The notes under the pieces were generated by a model that saw nothing but the letters and a program-made list of their open reading frames with translations, was not told the origin of the DNA and did no database searches. From NCBI GenBank assembly GCA_024648695.1, contig JACAVV010000007.1, forward strand, positions 166,294 to 230,293: a stretch of 64,000 nucleotides of DNA. The letters are read 5' to 3'. This document shows positions 18,549-27,146 of this stretch, in pieces (the stretch's first letter is position 1; every line of letters starts with the position of its first letter). This DNA is from Nitrospina sp. (GTDB lineage: Bacteria > Nitrospinota > Nitrospinia > Nitrospinales > JACRGP01). The position numbers and the translations under genes are program-made.

Positions 18549-18989
18549 ATGGAAGAATCAGATAACGAAATCAGTGAAATTCAACTTCTGGTGTTTAGTG
18601 TCATGGGCATCCGGTTTGGGGCGGATATGGAGCAGATCGATGAAATGATCGAGCCCGCGCGGGCTGAAGAATTGCAAATAGATGTGGTTCCTTTTCATGA
18701 ACTGGTGCCCGTAGGAACCGACTCTGTGAGCTACACTTCCCACCGGGTTTTGCTGATTGATTTTCAGGGCCAGGAATTGGGAATTCAGATCGGCTTGCCG
18801 GAAAATATTATTAATTTGCCGACCCGGTCGATCGCATTACTGCCCAGAATCGTTGAGTACAGGAGGAAAATCAAGGCGATCTGGGGCGTGGCCTTTATGA
18901 ATGACGAGCCGGTATTGATGATCGATTTTTACAAGTTGTTGACAGAACGGGATACACAGGAAGCACTGAAGGAAGTCAGCGAATCTTAA
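18549..18989 (+). CDS. CheW-like protein (second, divergent copy)
   Basis: A 146-residue protein beginning MEESDNEISEIQLLVFSVMGIRFGADMEQIDEMIEP, with the CheW pattern of a first beta-barrel (FSVMGIRFG), LLIDFQGQELGIQIG and WGVAFMNDEPVLMIDFYKLL. It lacks the usual V.NLRG loop, so it may be a specialised adaptor rather than a general CheW. Good AGGA ribosome site. Lies 43 bases after the first cheW. Confidence 0.75.
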   Translation: MEESDNEISEIQLLVFSVMGIRFGADMEQIDEMIEPARAEELQIDVVPFHELVPVGTDSVSYTSHRVLLIDFQGQELGIQIGLPENIINLPTRSIALLPRIVEYRRKIKAIWGVAFMNDEPVLMIDFYKLLTERDTQEALKEVSES

Positions 18990-19136
18990 GAGCAGGATTG
19001 AAGTAGTAGCCTTTTGTAGGATGCGTTTGGGTGCTGGACGCTCTAAGGCCAAGGCATCGGCAACCTTTCAAATAATTGGATGAGGGACAATGAGCGTTTC
19101 CCTATGTATACCAATTCAACCGGGAGAAATTGGGAG

Positions 19137-21578
19137 ATGAAAAATTATTCAATCAAACAAAAAACCATCGGGATTTTTCTGGTATTGATCCTCGTGGTTG
19201 TGGGAGCGGGTCTATTTATAATACATTCTCTCGGTAAAGCAAAAGAAGATGCCGATATTACCAATGCGCTGGGCCGTTTACGTATGCTCAGTCAATCCAT
19301 GGGTAAATCCGCTTTGGGTTCCGCTATGGCCAAAAGCCGGAAGAAAACCATCGAGCAAAATGTTGTTTCCCTGAACCGTTATATCACCAAAATGCGCGCG
19401 GTTTACACCAGGGACGTCATCGTACCGGCTAAACGATCTAAAATTGATGTGAGTATGGATCCGGCTAATGAACCCCATCCTGCCGTTCCGTTCCCTGCAA
19501 CCTTTACCCGAATGGTGAATGCGAAATTTGGTGAGGGCCATATTTTTGGAATCGACATCATCAATGAAGACCCCGTCAACCCGGAAAAAGTGTTAAAAAC
19601 CGGTCTGGATAAGGATGCTTACAGTTTCCTTAAAAACTCCCCCGACAAAGTGTTTTCCAAAGTCTATGAAGAAGATGGCAAATTGTTCATGGGATTGTAT
19701 ACCGCAGACCGCGCTACGGTAAATGCCTGTGTGGCCTGCCATATTGCCCTAAAGGGGAAGCAATTTAAAATAGGTGACATGCTGGGTATCCGCAGTTTTA
19801 AACTTTTGTATTCGGACGATGTGGGTCTGGGCCGGTCCGAATTAAAAGCCAGCATGGATGAATTCAAACAATCTCGGAATGTATTTAACAAAACCATCGT
19901 CGCCATGAAAAATGGCGGTGAATATCCCTTGAACCTGGCCATGACCATGCATAAGACAGTTGCACCCCTGCCAGGCGAAGCGGCGCAAAACAAATTAAAC
20001 CAGGTGGATAAGAAATTCAAGGAATTGGTACGGAACGTAGATAATCTAATGGGGTCCGAAGTCAACTCCCTGCCTTACCGAAAAGCCCAGCAAAAGATTT
20101 TGGTCAATTCGAATCAGTTGCGGACCTTCAGTAACGACCTTGTCGAAATTTTTACGAATCATGCGGCACAAAACCAGCAGAGTATTCAAGTCTCTGTCAT
20201 ATTTGCAATCATCTTGACCATTATCATTGTTGGAGTTGCTTATTACTATCTGGCAACCTTTGTGGTCCAGCCCATTGGTGGAATTTCTAAAAAACTGGGT
20301 GAGGTGAGCAAAGGCAACTTCGTTCAGGATAAGTTAACCGTGACCAGCGGGGATGAGATTGGCGAGTTATCCAAAACCTACAACACCATGCTGGATACGA
20401 TGAACGATATCGTGAACCAGGCCGAAGACATTGCGGCCGGCAACCTGGACAAGGAATACGAATTGAAGGGCGATTTGGCGCATGCCTTTGGCAAAATGGT
20501 GCAGGAATTGAAGGATAAACATAAAGCCGATGCCAAATTCAAGGAACTCGCCCTGGAGCGTGACCGCCATTCTCAGGACTTGCAGAAAAAGGTCGACAAC
20601 ATGTTGCAGGTGGTAAGCGCCGCCGCCAAGGGTGATTTGACCCGTAAAGTTGCAGTCACGGGTAAAGATGCCATCGGCCAGATGGGTAACGGCTTGCTGA
20701 TTTTCTTCAAGAAACTCAGCGAAAGCATGGCGGCGATTTCACAAACCGCGAATGCCCTGGCGCGTTCTTCCAAGGAAATCTCGTCTGCGGTTCAGGATCA
20801 AGCCAATGTGGCTTCGGAGCAATCCTCCTCGGTCACAGAAATCTCTTCCACAGTGGAAGAGTTGGCGGCTTCTTCAACCATGGTCGCTGAAAATGCCAAC
20901 TCGGTGGCTGAAATTTCCAAAAACGCCTTGAATGAGTCTGAACGGGGAATGCAGGCCATTGATGCTCTGAAAGCAAAGATCGATGGAATTTCGGAAGACA
21001 ATGACGCCAGCATTAAGGAAATTGTGGATCTTGGCAAGAAGTCCAATGAAATCGGAAAAGTGATGGAGATTATCAATAACATCGCCGATCAAACCAAGCT
21101 GATCGCGTTTAACGCCGCCATTGAAGCTTCCAGTGCCGGTGAAGCGGGTAAACGGTTCGGCGTAGTGGCTGTAGAAATCCGGCGTCTTGCTGATAACGTT
21201 ATGGAATCGACCGGAGAAATTCAAAGCAAGATCGATGAGATTCAGCAAGCGATCAATCGCCTGGTGATCAATTCTGAAAAAGGTTCCAAACGGATTCAGG
21301 AAGGTACCGATCTGGCGGGTCAGACCTTTAGCGAACTGGAACGCCTGGTGGCAGGTGCCAAATCGGCCTCCGATGCCGCGTCGCAGATTTCTTTGTCGAC
21401 GCAACAACAGAAGACCGCTACCAATCAGGTGCTTGCGGCTTTGAAAGAGATTGTGAGCGGAACCAAGCAGTCCTCGTCAGCGATCACACAAACCTCTTCG
21501 GTCACAGCGAAGCTTTCGGATATGTCGAATGAACTGAGGGCCATGGTGAACAAATTCAAAATCAACACCCAAGGCTGA
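19137..21578 (+). CDS. Methyl-accepting chemotaxis protein with a c-type heme sensor domain
   Basis: From the ATG at 19137 (MKNYSIKQKTIG) the protein has 813 residues: a transmembrane helix (about 12-32), a periplasmic domain of about 320 residues, a second helix (about 352-375), HAMP, a second HAMP-like segment, and a long signalling domain with hairpin tip KLIAFNAAIEASSAGEAGKRFGVVA (shown only as the tip region around residues 650-675). The periplasmic part matches the DUF3365/Tll0287-like type and carries CVACH at residues 198-202, a c-type heme attachment site. The receptor therefore probably senses redox state, oxygen or NO. The tip has S instead of the usual R in the EAARAGE motif. Confidence 0.9.
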   Translation: MKNYSIKQKTIGIFLVLILVVVGAGLFIIHSLGKAKEDADITNALGRLRMLSQSMGKSALGSAMAKSRKKTIEQNVVSLNRYITKMRAVYTRDVIVPAKRSKIDVSMDPANEPHPAVPFPATFTRMVNAKFGEGHIFGIDIINEDPVNPEKVLKTGLDKDAYSFLKNSPDKVFSKVYEEDGKLFMGLYTADRATVNACVACHIALKGKQFKIGDMLGIRSFKLLYSDDVGLGRSELKASMDEFKQSRNVFNKTIVAMKNGGEYPLNLAMTMHKTVAPLPGEAAQNKLNQVDKKFKELVRNVDNLMGSEVNSLPYRKAQQKILVNSNQLRTFSNDLVEIFTNHAAQNQQSIQVSVIFAIILTIIIVGVAYYYLATFVVQPIGGISKKLGEVSKGNFVQDKLTVTSGDEIGELSKTYNTMLDTMNDIVNQAEDIAAGNLDKEYELKGDLAHAFGKMVQELKDKHKADAKFKELALERDRHSQDLQKKVDNMLQVVSAAAKGDLTRKVAVTGKDAIGQMGNGLLIFFKKLSESMAAISQTANALARSSKEISSAVQDQANVASEQSSSVTEISSTVEELAASSTMVAENANSVAEISKNALNESERGMQAIDALKAKIDGISEDNDASIKEIVDLGKKSNEIGKVMEIINNIADQTKLIAFNAAIEASSAGEAGKRFGVVAVEIRRLADNVMESTGEIQSKIDEIQQAINRLVINSEKGSKRIQEGTDLAGQTFSELERLVAGAKSASDAASQISLSTQQQKTATNQVLAALKEIVSGTKQSSSAITQTSSVTAKLSDMSNELRAMVNKFKINTQG

Positions 21579-21658
21579 TGAGGCCGTTATTTTAGGGGTT
21601 ATTTAACAATTATTGCTTGGGACATGAATCAATCCCTGGCCAAAATGGGAGTCCACCG

Positions 21659-22675
21659 ATGTCGCGTATCAGGGTATTAATCGTTGATGATAGTTTTCTT
21701 GTTCAGGAAGTTTTAAAAGAAATGTTGTCCACCGATGATGGTATCGAAGTGGTGGGAACAGCCGAGAACGGGAAAGAAGGTGTCGAGAAAGTTATGGAAT
21801 TGAAACCGGATTTCGTCACTATGGATATCAATATGCCGGTGATGAATGGTTTGGAGGCCATCGACCATATTATGGCTGAATACCCGATCCCGATTTTAGT
21901 GATCTCCAGTATCAACGATTCTAAAATATCCTTCGATGCTTGTGCCCGTGGCGCTATGGATGTATTTCCCAAAGGGGACATCGACCCCGACAAGGCGTCG
22001 AAACTGATCGAAAAAATCAAGCTCCTGGCTAATGTCAAAGTCATAGGCCATGTTAAACCGGGAGAAGAGGAAGAAGAACCCATCAAGGTGGACGATGTCA
22101 CGCTGGAGATGGCTCCTGCATTTGGAAAGGTCATTGCCATCGCCTGTTCCACTGGCGGACCCAAAGCGTTGTCGACCATTTTGCCCGAATTGAGTCCGGA
22201 ATATAAGTATCCTATTGTTATCGCCCAGCATATTGAAGACGGTTTTTTGAGTGGACTCGTGGGTTGGTTGAACCAGGTGTCTCCCCTCAAGGTCGAAGAA
22301 GGCTTGCAGGGTATAAAACTGGAACCTGGGAAAATTTATGTGTCCCCTTCGGAACGCCATATGCAGGTGGAAAAAGATGGCAACCTGTCTTTTGTGGACC
22401 GGCAACCGACCGATTCCTACCGCCCAAGTTGCGATGTTTTGCTCAGCTCCGTTGGCAACTCTTTTGGAGGTTGTGCGGTGGGAGTGATCCTTTCCGGAAT
22501 GGCGCAGGATGGTGTCAAAGGTATGCAGGAAATTAAAAACAAGGGGGGAACCACGATCGCACAGGATGAAAAATCCAGTGTGATCTTTGGAATGAACAAC
22601 ATGGCGATCAAAAGCGGTTGTGTGGACCATGTCCTGTCCCTTAAGGAAATCGGACAATTCATAGCCAAACTTTAA
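21659..22675 (+). CDS. cheB: Chemotaxis protein-glutamate methylesterase CheB
   Basis: The ATG at 21659 (GGGAG just upstream) gives 338 residues. The N-terminal receiver has VDDS at the start and the phospho-acceptor Asp56 in VTMDINMP. The C-terminal methylesterase has catalytic Ser164 (ACSTGGPK), His at about 191 (IAQHIEDG) and Asp at about 284 (GMAQDG). CheB removes methyl groups from receptors when phosphorylated by CheA. Part of the operon between the receptor and cheR genes. Confidence 0.95.
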   Translation: MSRIRVLIVDDSFLVQEVLKEMLSTDDGIEVVGTAENGKEGVEKVMELKPDFVTMDINMPVMNGLEAIDHIMAEYPIPILVISSINDSKISFDACARGAMDVFPKGDIDPDKASKLIEKIKLLANVKVIGHVKPGEEEEEPIKVDDVTLEMAPAFGKVIAIACSTGGPKALSTILPELSPEYKYPIVIAQHIEDGFLSGLVGWLNQVSPLKVEEGLQGIKLEPGKIYVSPSERHMQVEKDGNLSFVDRQPTDSYRPSCDVLLSSVGNSFGGCAVGVILSGMAQDGVKGMQEIKNKGGTTIAQDEKSSVIFGMNNMAIKSGCVDHVLSLKEIGQFIAKL

Positions 22676-22701
22676 TAAGCGGATGGGATGGCCCGAAACC
22701 C

Positions 22702-24237
22702 ATGTTGGATCCCAATACAGAAAATTCAAATGTTCAATCCCTGGATATTTTTCCCTTCAAAAGGCTGATTTTTGAACGGACCGGGTTGAATTACAAAGAC
22801 AATACCAACCAATTCCTCCCGGATGCCATTCGGGAAAGAATGTTTCGAGCCTGCATTTCCCATCCGGCACAATATTACCACTCCCTGAGAAAAAACGATG
22901 ATGAGATCCACCATCTCATCAATCTCATTACAGTAAACGAGTCCTATTTCCTTCGAGAACCCCAGCATTTCCGTATATTAAACAACTTCCTGTTTCCCGG
23001 CCTTCTCGAACGCAAAAAGGATGAAGAAAAAAAAGTCAGGATTTTAAGCGCGGGTTGCTCCACGGGAGAGGAGCCATATTCTATTCTGATTTCCCTGGTA
23101 AAAAATTTTGGCGAGGATGTCCTGGATGATGTGGAAGTGGTTGCCTTTGATATCGATCTGGAGGCCCTGGCGACAGCGCGGTTAGCGGGATATGGTTTGC
23201 ATTCCTTTCGCGGAGTGGATGAAATCACGCAACGCAAATTTTTCAATCAAATCGGACCCAAGCGTTACCAGGTGAAGGATAAAATAAAAGACAAAGTTCA
23301 CTTTTATCACCTAAACCTTGGATCAGAAACGCTTTGCACAACCCTGCATCAGATTGATGTGATTTTTTATCGTAATATTTCTATCTACTTTGAGGAAGAA
23401 ACGCAGAAAAAAGTGTTTCGTAACCTGGCATCCTTGTTGACCCAGGGCGGATATTTGTTCACCAGTTCGACTGAAACCAACCCTCATGATTTCGGTCTGT
23501 TGAAATTGCGCGATCTCAATGGCGTCTATTTTTTTGCCAAGGGCGAAGACTCTCTGGGTGTTCAGCCCAAAAAAGTGGAAATCTCAAAATCCCCTGCAAG
23601 TACGAACAGGCAATTGTTCGGCCAGGGTGTGGCGCGTCCCAATGTAGCGTCTGGCAAAGTGGCCAGTCCGCCGGTCCCCTTGTCGCGTCCTTCGTCCAGT
23701 TTGAAACTGAAGAAAAAGAGTCCTGATGAGTTGTATGAGGAGGCTTTGGGTTGGGTCAAAAAGAAAAATCACATCAAAGCCATGACTCTCATTCAGGAAT
23801 TATTGAAACTCGATGATTCGCATAAAGGGGGATATGCCCTGAAGGCGGGAATCCTGATGAACCAGAGCCGTATTGAAGATTCCCGACAATGCTGTGAAAA
23901 AGTCCTGGAAATGGATGAATGGAATCTGGAAGCTTATTTGTTGTTGGGTATTCTGGCCAAAATGGAAGGCGATACCAGGGAAGCTCTGAAGCGGTTCAAA
24001 AGCGCCTTGTATCTGGACGCGAGCAATTGGCTGGCAAACTTTTATCTGGCGGAAATTTACAATGGCCTGGGCGAAAGTGGGGAATCGCGAAAAAAATATC
24101 AGAAAGCACTAAAACTGTTGGAAATGGGCGGCCTGTCCAATAGCGGCCTGACGGTGTTTCCATTATCTTTTTCAGTGGATCAAGTCAGCAACCTTTGCCA
24201 GCATTCTCTGGAAAAACTCAAAAACCGGATCGGTTAA
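22702..24237 (+). CDS. cheR: Chemotaxis methyltransferase CheR with C-terminal TPR repeats
   Basis: A 511-residue protein. Residues about 10-280 are a CheR methyltransferase (SAM-binding ILSAGCSTGEEPYSI, then VIFYRNISIYFEEETQ). A proline/serine-rich linker leads to about four tetratricopeptide repeats (about 340-470; e.g. AYLLLGILAKMEGDTREALKRF split here as a TPR helix pair). TPR-fused CheR proteins occur in chemosensory systems for twitching or other non-flagellar outputs, where the TPRs bind partner proteins. It adds methyl groups to the receptor. Confidence 0.93.
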   Translation: MLDPNTENSNVQSLDIFPFKRLIFERTGLNYKDNTNQFLPDAIRERMFRACISHPAQYYHSLRKNDDEIHHLINLITVNESYFLREPQHFRILNNFLFPGLLERKKDEEKKVRILSAGCSTGEEPYSILISLVKNFGEDVLDDVEVVAFDIDLEALATARLAGYGLHSFRGVDEITQRKFFNQIGPKRYQVKDKIKDKVHFYHLNLGSETLCTTLHQIDVIFYRNISIYFEEETQKKVFRNLASLLTQGGYLFTSSTETNPHDFGLLKLRDLNGVYFFAKGEDSLGVQPKKVEISKSPASTNRQLFGQGVARPNVASGKVASPPVPLSRPSSSLKLKKKSPDELYEEALGWVKKKNHIKAMTLIQELLKLDDSHKGGYALKAGILMNQSRIEDSRQCCEKVLEMDEWNLEAYLLLGILAKMEGDTREALKRFKSALYLDASNWLANFYLAEIYNGLGESGESRKKYQKALKLLEMGGLSNSGLTVFPLSFSVDQVSNLCQHSLEKLKNRIG

Positions 24238-24249
24238 AGCGAGGGAAAT

Positions 24250-27015
24250 GTGGCCTTTGATAAATCAAAATTCATTGCGCGGTTTGCAGAAGAAGCGCAG
24301 GAGCATATCTCCAAACTGAACGATGGCTTGGTTCATCTTGAATCGAACCCCGGAGATACGGACACCCTGAACCAGATCTTCCGCTCGGCACATACTATTA
24401 AAGGCTCCTCCAAAATTCTGAACCTGAAAGAGATCAATGAGGTCTCTCACAACCTGGAAGATTCACTGGATGCCTTAAGAGACCAGCGAATTCAGCAAAC
24501 GGCAGAATTGTTTGACCTTCTGTTCAAAGCGGTGGATATGGTCTCGGATTTTGTCAACAAAGTGCAAGCTGGAGAAACGGTTTCCGCCGATGTTTCGGAA
24601 ATTTGTTCTGCACTGGAAAAAGCTTCCAAAGGGGGTTCTGGAAAAGACGCTCCTGCCAAAGCAACGCCGCCACCTCCACCTCCTCCACCGCCACCACAGG
24701 AACCCAAACCGAAAATTCAAACGGAGCCGTCGGGAATCAATAAATCCAAATTCGTCAACCGCTTTTGTGAAGAAGCGCGCGAACATATTGGCAAACTGAA
24801 TGACGGACTGGTCCATCTGGAATCGAATCCGGGAGATATGGATACCCTGAACCAGATTTTTCGTTCTGCCCATACCATTAAAGGTTCCTCCAAAATTTTG
24901 AACCTGAAGGAGATCAACGAGGTCTCCCACAAACTGGAAGACACTCTGGACGGATTGCGTGAAAGCAAGCTGAAACAAAGCAACAAATTGTTCGATATCA
25001 TTTTTCGTGCGGTGGATATGATTGCGGACTTTGTTGAAAGAGTTCAGGAAGGAAGCGCAATCGAAACCGACATTACCGAAATTTGTGAAGCCTTGGGACT
25101 GGCATCACAGGGTAAGGAGTTTGTGCCCCTGGCACCGAAACCGGCCCAGGTTGAAAGTGAACCGGAGTCTAAAACTGAACCGGTTGAAGAACCTGAGGAG
25201 GAGGAAAAAGACGATGAATCTGAAGATGTGCCCACGCTGACTTTTCCGCCGAAAGAAGCCGTGGCAAAGCAACCTGCGGGACCGACTCCCTCCAAACCTA
25301 AACCTACGGAAACGGTTCGTATCAGTACCGACAAGCTGGATGAAACGGTAAAGTTGATGGGGGAAATTGTCTCCAACCATATCCGCATGAAGCAGAACCT
25401 GGTGGATATCGACGAGTTGGGAAGGATCTCCAAGAAGTACCTGGAAGTGGCTGAGAAAGTAGAGGAAATCCTTGGAGAAAATGGCAATGGAACCGCAGGT
25501 GAAGTGATGGATTACGCGCGATCCATGCACAACCACATTCGCCAATTGTCTGCAAATTCGAAAGACGTTCTCAATTTTCAAACTCTGCTGACCGACGAGC
25601 TTCGTGAAAAAGTTCTTAAAATGCGAATGCTTCCACTGTCCATGGCACTGGATGCCTTTCCCCGCCTGGTGCGGGATCTGGCGGCCTCTTGCAACAAGCG
25701 GGTCAAATTCCTTGTGGAGGGGGCGGAGACGGAACTTGATAAAAAGATCATCGAAAAAATTGGTGATCCCTTACTGCACATGATCCGGAACAGCATCGAC
25801 CACGGTATTGAGTCACCTGAGGAACGCGTTCAAAAAGGCAAACCCGAAATGGGAACTCTTCGCCTGACAGCCGGTTATGAGGGAGGTAGTGTACTCATTC
25901 AACTGAAAGACGATGGGGCCGGGATCCCTGTGGAAAAGATCAAGGAGAAAGCGCTCAAGAAAAAAATCTATGATGAGGAAACTCTCAACCGCATGCCGCA
26001 ATCGGAGATCATCAACCTGATCTTCAAACCCGGATTCAGTACCAGTGCGATCATCACAGATGTCTCCGGCAGAGGGGTGGGTATGGACGTGGTTCGGGAC
26101 AATATTGTGATGCAATTGAAAGGCGCCATTCAGGTGGTGACAGAAGAAGGCACGGGTACCCAGTTTTTCATCCGCTTGCCACTGACCCTGGCAGTCATGC
26201 GCATTTTACTGGTGACTGTGTCCGGTTTTAAATTTGCGATTCCATTGAATATGGTCAATGAAATTGTCCGGATTCAAAAATCAGAAATCATTGAAGTGGT
26301 CAACAAACGGGCCATTTCCTTACGCGACCAGATCATTCCGCTGGGTAACCTGGACGAACTCCTGAAAGTGCCGGTTACTGACAAGACAGAATCCGATGAG
26401 ATTCTGATCGTAATGGTTTCTATGGGTAATGAAAGTTTGGGGTTGATCGTCGATTCCATCATCAGTGAAGAGGATATGGAGATCAAATCCTTGCCCACCC
26501 ATATGAAAAATAACGAAATGGTGTCTGGCGTAACGCTTTCCGGAAAGAACGAAATCGTCCTGGTTCTGCATGTCCCCAAATTATTTTCTTTAGCCAAGGA
26601 AATACAGGGAACCAAAAAAGAAGCCGAAGTGAAAGAGGTTGAACAGCAGTCCGCCCGCATTCTGGTAGTGGACGATTCACTGAGTACTCGTGAGATCGAA
26701 AAGAATATTCTGGAATCATATGGCTACCAGGTGGATGTGGCGTCCGATGGAATAGAGGGTCTTGAGAAAGCAAAGGCACGGATTTACGATATGATCATCA
26801 CCGATATCGAGATGCCCCGAATGGACGGATTCAGCCTCACGGAAAACCTTCGCAACGAGACCCAATATGAGCACACCCCTATTATCATTGTAAGCTCCAG
26901 GGAAAAAGAAGAAGATAAACGAAGGGGGATGCAAGTGGGAGCGGATGCTTATATCATCAAAGGAAGCTTTGATCAGTCTAATCTGTTGGATACCATTCAG
27001 AGTCTTATCGAATAA
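24250..27015 (+). CDS. cheA: Hybrid CheA histidine kinase with two Hpt domains and a receiver
   Basis: Begins at a GTG behind GCGAGGGA; 921 residues. Domains in order: Hpt 1 (His48 in FRSAHTIKGSSK), a run of ten prolines at about 139-148, Hpt 2 (His208, same motif), an acidic linker, the P3 dimerisation helices, the P4 ATPase (NSIDHGIE, DDGAGIP, GRGVGMDV), the P5 CheW-like domain and a C-terminal receiver (Asp852 in IITDIEMPRMDG). The two Hpt domains are near-identical duplicates. The receiver may act as a phosphate sink or pass phosphate onward. It phosphorylates CheB and, by position, probably the cyclase encoded next. Confidence 0.95.
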   Translation: MAFDKSKFIARFAEEAQEHISKLNDGLVHLESNPGDTDTLNQIFRSAHTIKGSSKILNLKEINEVSHNLEDSLDALRDQRIQQTAELFDLLFKAVDMVSDFVNKVQAGETVSADVSEICSALEKASKGGSGKDAPAKATPPPPPPPPPPQEPKPKIQTEPSGINKSKFVNRFCEEAREHIGKLNDGLVHLESNPGDMDTLNQIFRSAHTIKGSSKILNLKEINEVSHKLEDTLDGLRESKLKQSNKLFDIIFRAVDMIADFVERVQEGSAIETDITEICEALGLASQGKEFVPLAPKPAQVESEPESKTEPVEEPEEEEKDDESEDVPTLTFPPKEAVAKQPAGPTPSKPKPTETVRISTDKLDETVKLMGEIVSNHIRMKQNLVDIDELGRISKKYLEVAEKVEEILGENGNGTAGEVMDYARSMHNHIRQLSANSKDVLNFQTLLTDELREKVLKMRMLPLSMALDAFPRLVRDLAASCNKRVKFLVEGAETELDKKIIEKIGDPLLHMIRNSIDHGIESPEERVQKGKPEMGTLRLTAGYEGGSVLIQLKDDGAGIPVEKIKEKALKKKIYDEETLNRMPQSEIINLIFKPGFSTSAIITDVSGRGVGMDVVRDNIVMQLKGAIQVVTEEGTGTQFFIRLPLTLAVMRILLVTVSGFKFAIPLNMVNEIVRIQKSEIIEVVNKRAISLRDQIIPLGNLDELLKVPVTDKTESDEILIVMVSMGNESLGLIVDSIISEEDMEIKSLPTHMKNNEMVSGVTLSGKNEIVLVLHVPKLFSLAKEIQGTKKEAEVKEVEQQSARILVVDDSLSTREIEKNILESYGYQVDVASDGIEGLEKAKARIYDMIITDIEMPRMDGFSLTENLRNETQYEHTPIIIVSSREKEEDKRRGMQVGADAYIIKGSFDQSNLLDTIQSLIE
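24260..25110 (+). repeat. Intragenic tandem duplication of the Hpt segment in cheA
   Basis: Bases about 24262-24620 and 24742-25100 encode two Hpt domains that agree over long stretches (e.g. KLNDGLVHLESNPGD and IKGSSKILNLKEINEVSH are in both). The DNA is similar too, which marks a fairly recent duplication. The spacer codes the polyproline linker. Confidence 0.8.
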
Positions 27016-27146
27016 GATGTCTGTTTACTTTCCAGTTTCGGAACAGAAACCAAATGACTTGACATCCCTTAATCGAATAAAAACTGCAGGCTCCTTCAGG
27101 ATGAGACCCTTGCTGGACCCGCAAAATTTACTGGCGACTCACTGAA

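Noticed and set aside
24475..24978. Long antisense frame over cheA
   Set aside because: It is the shadow of the cheA duplication and has no ribosome site.
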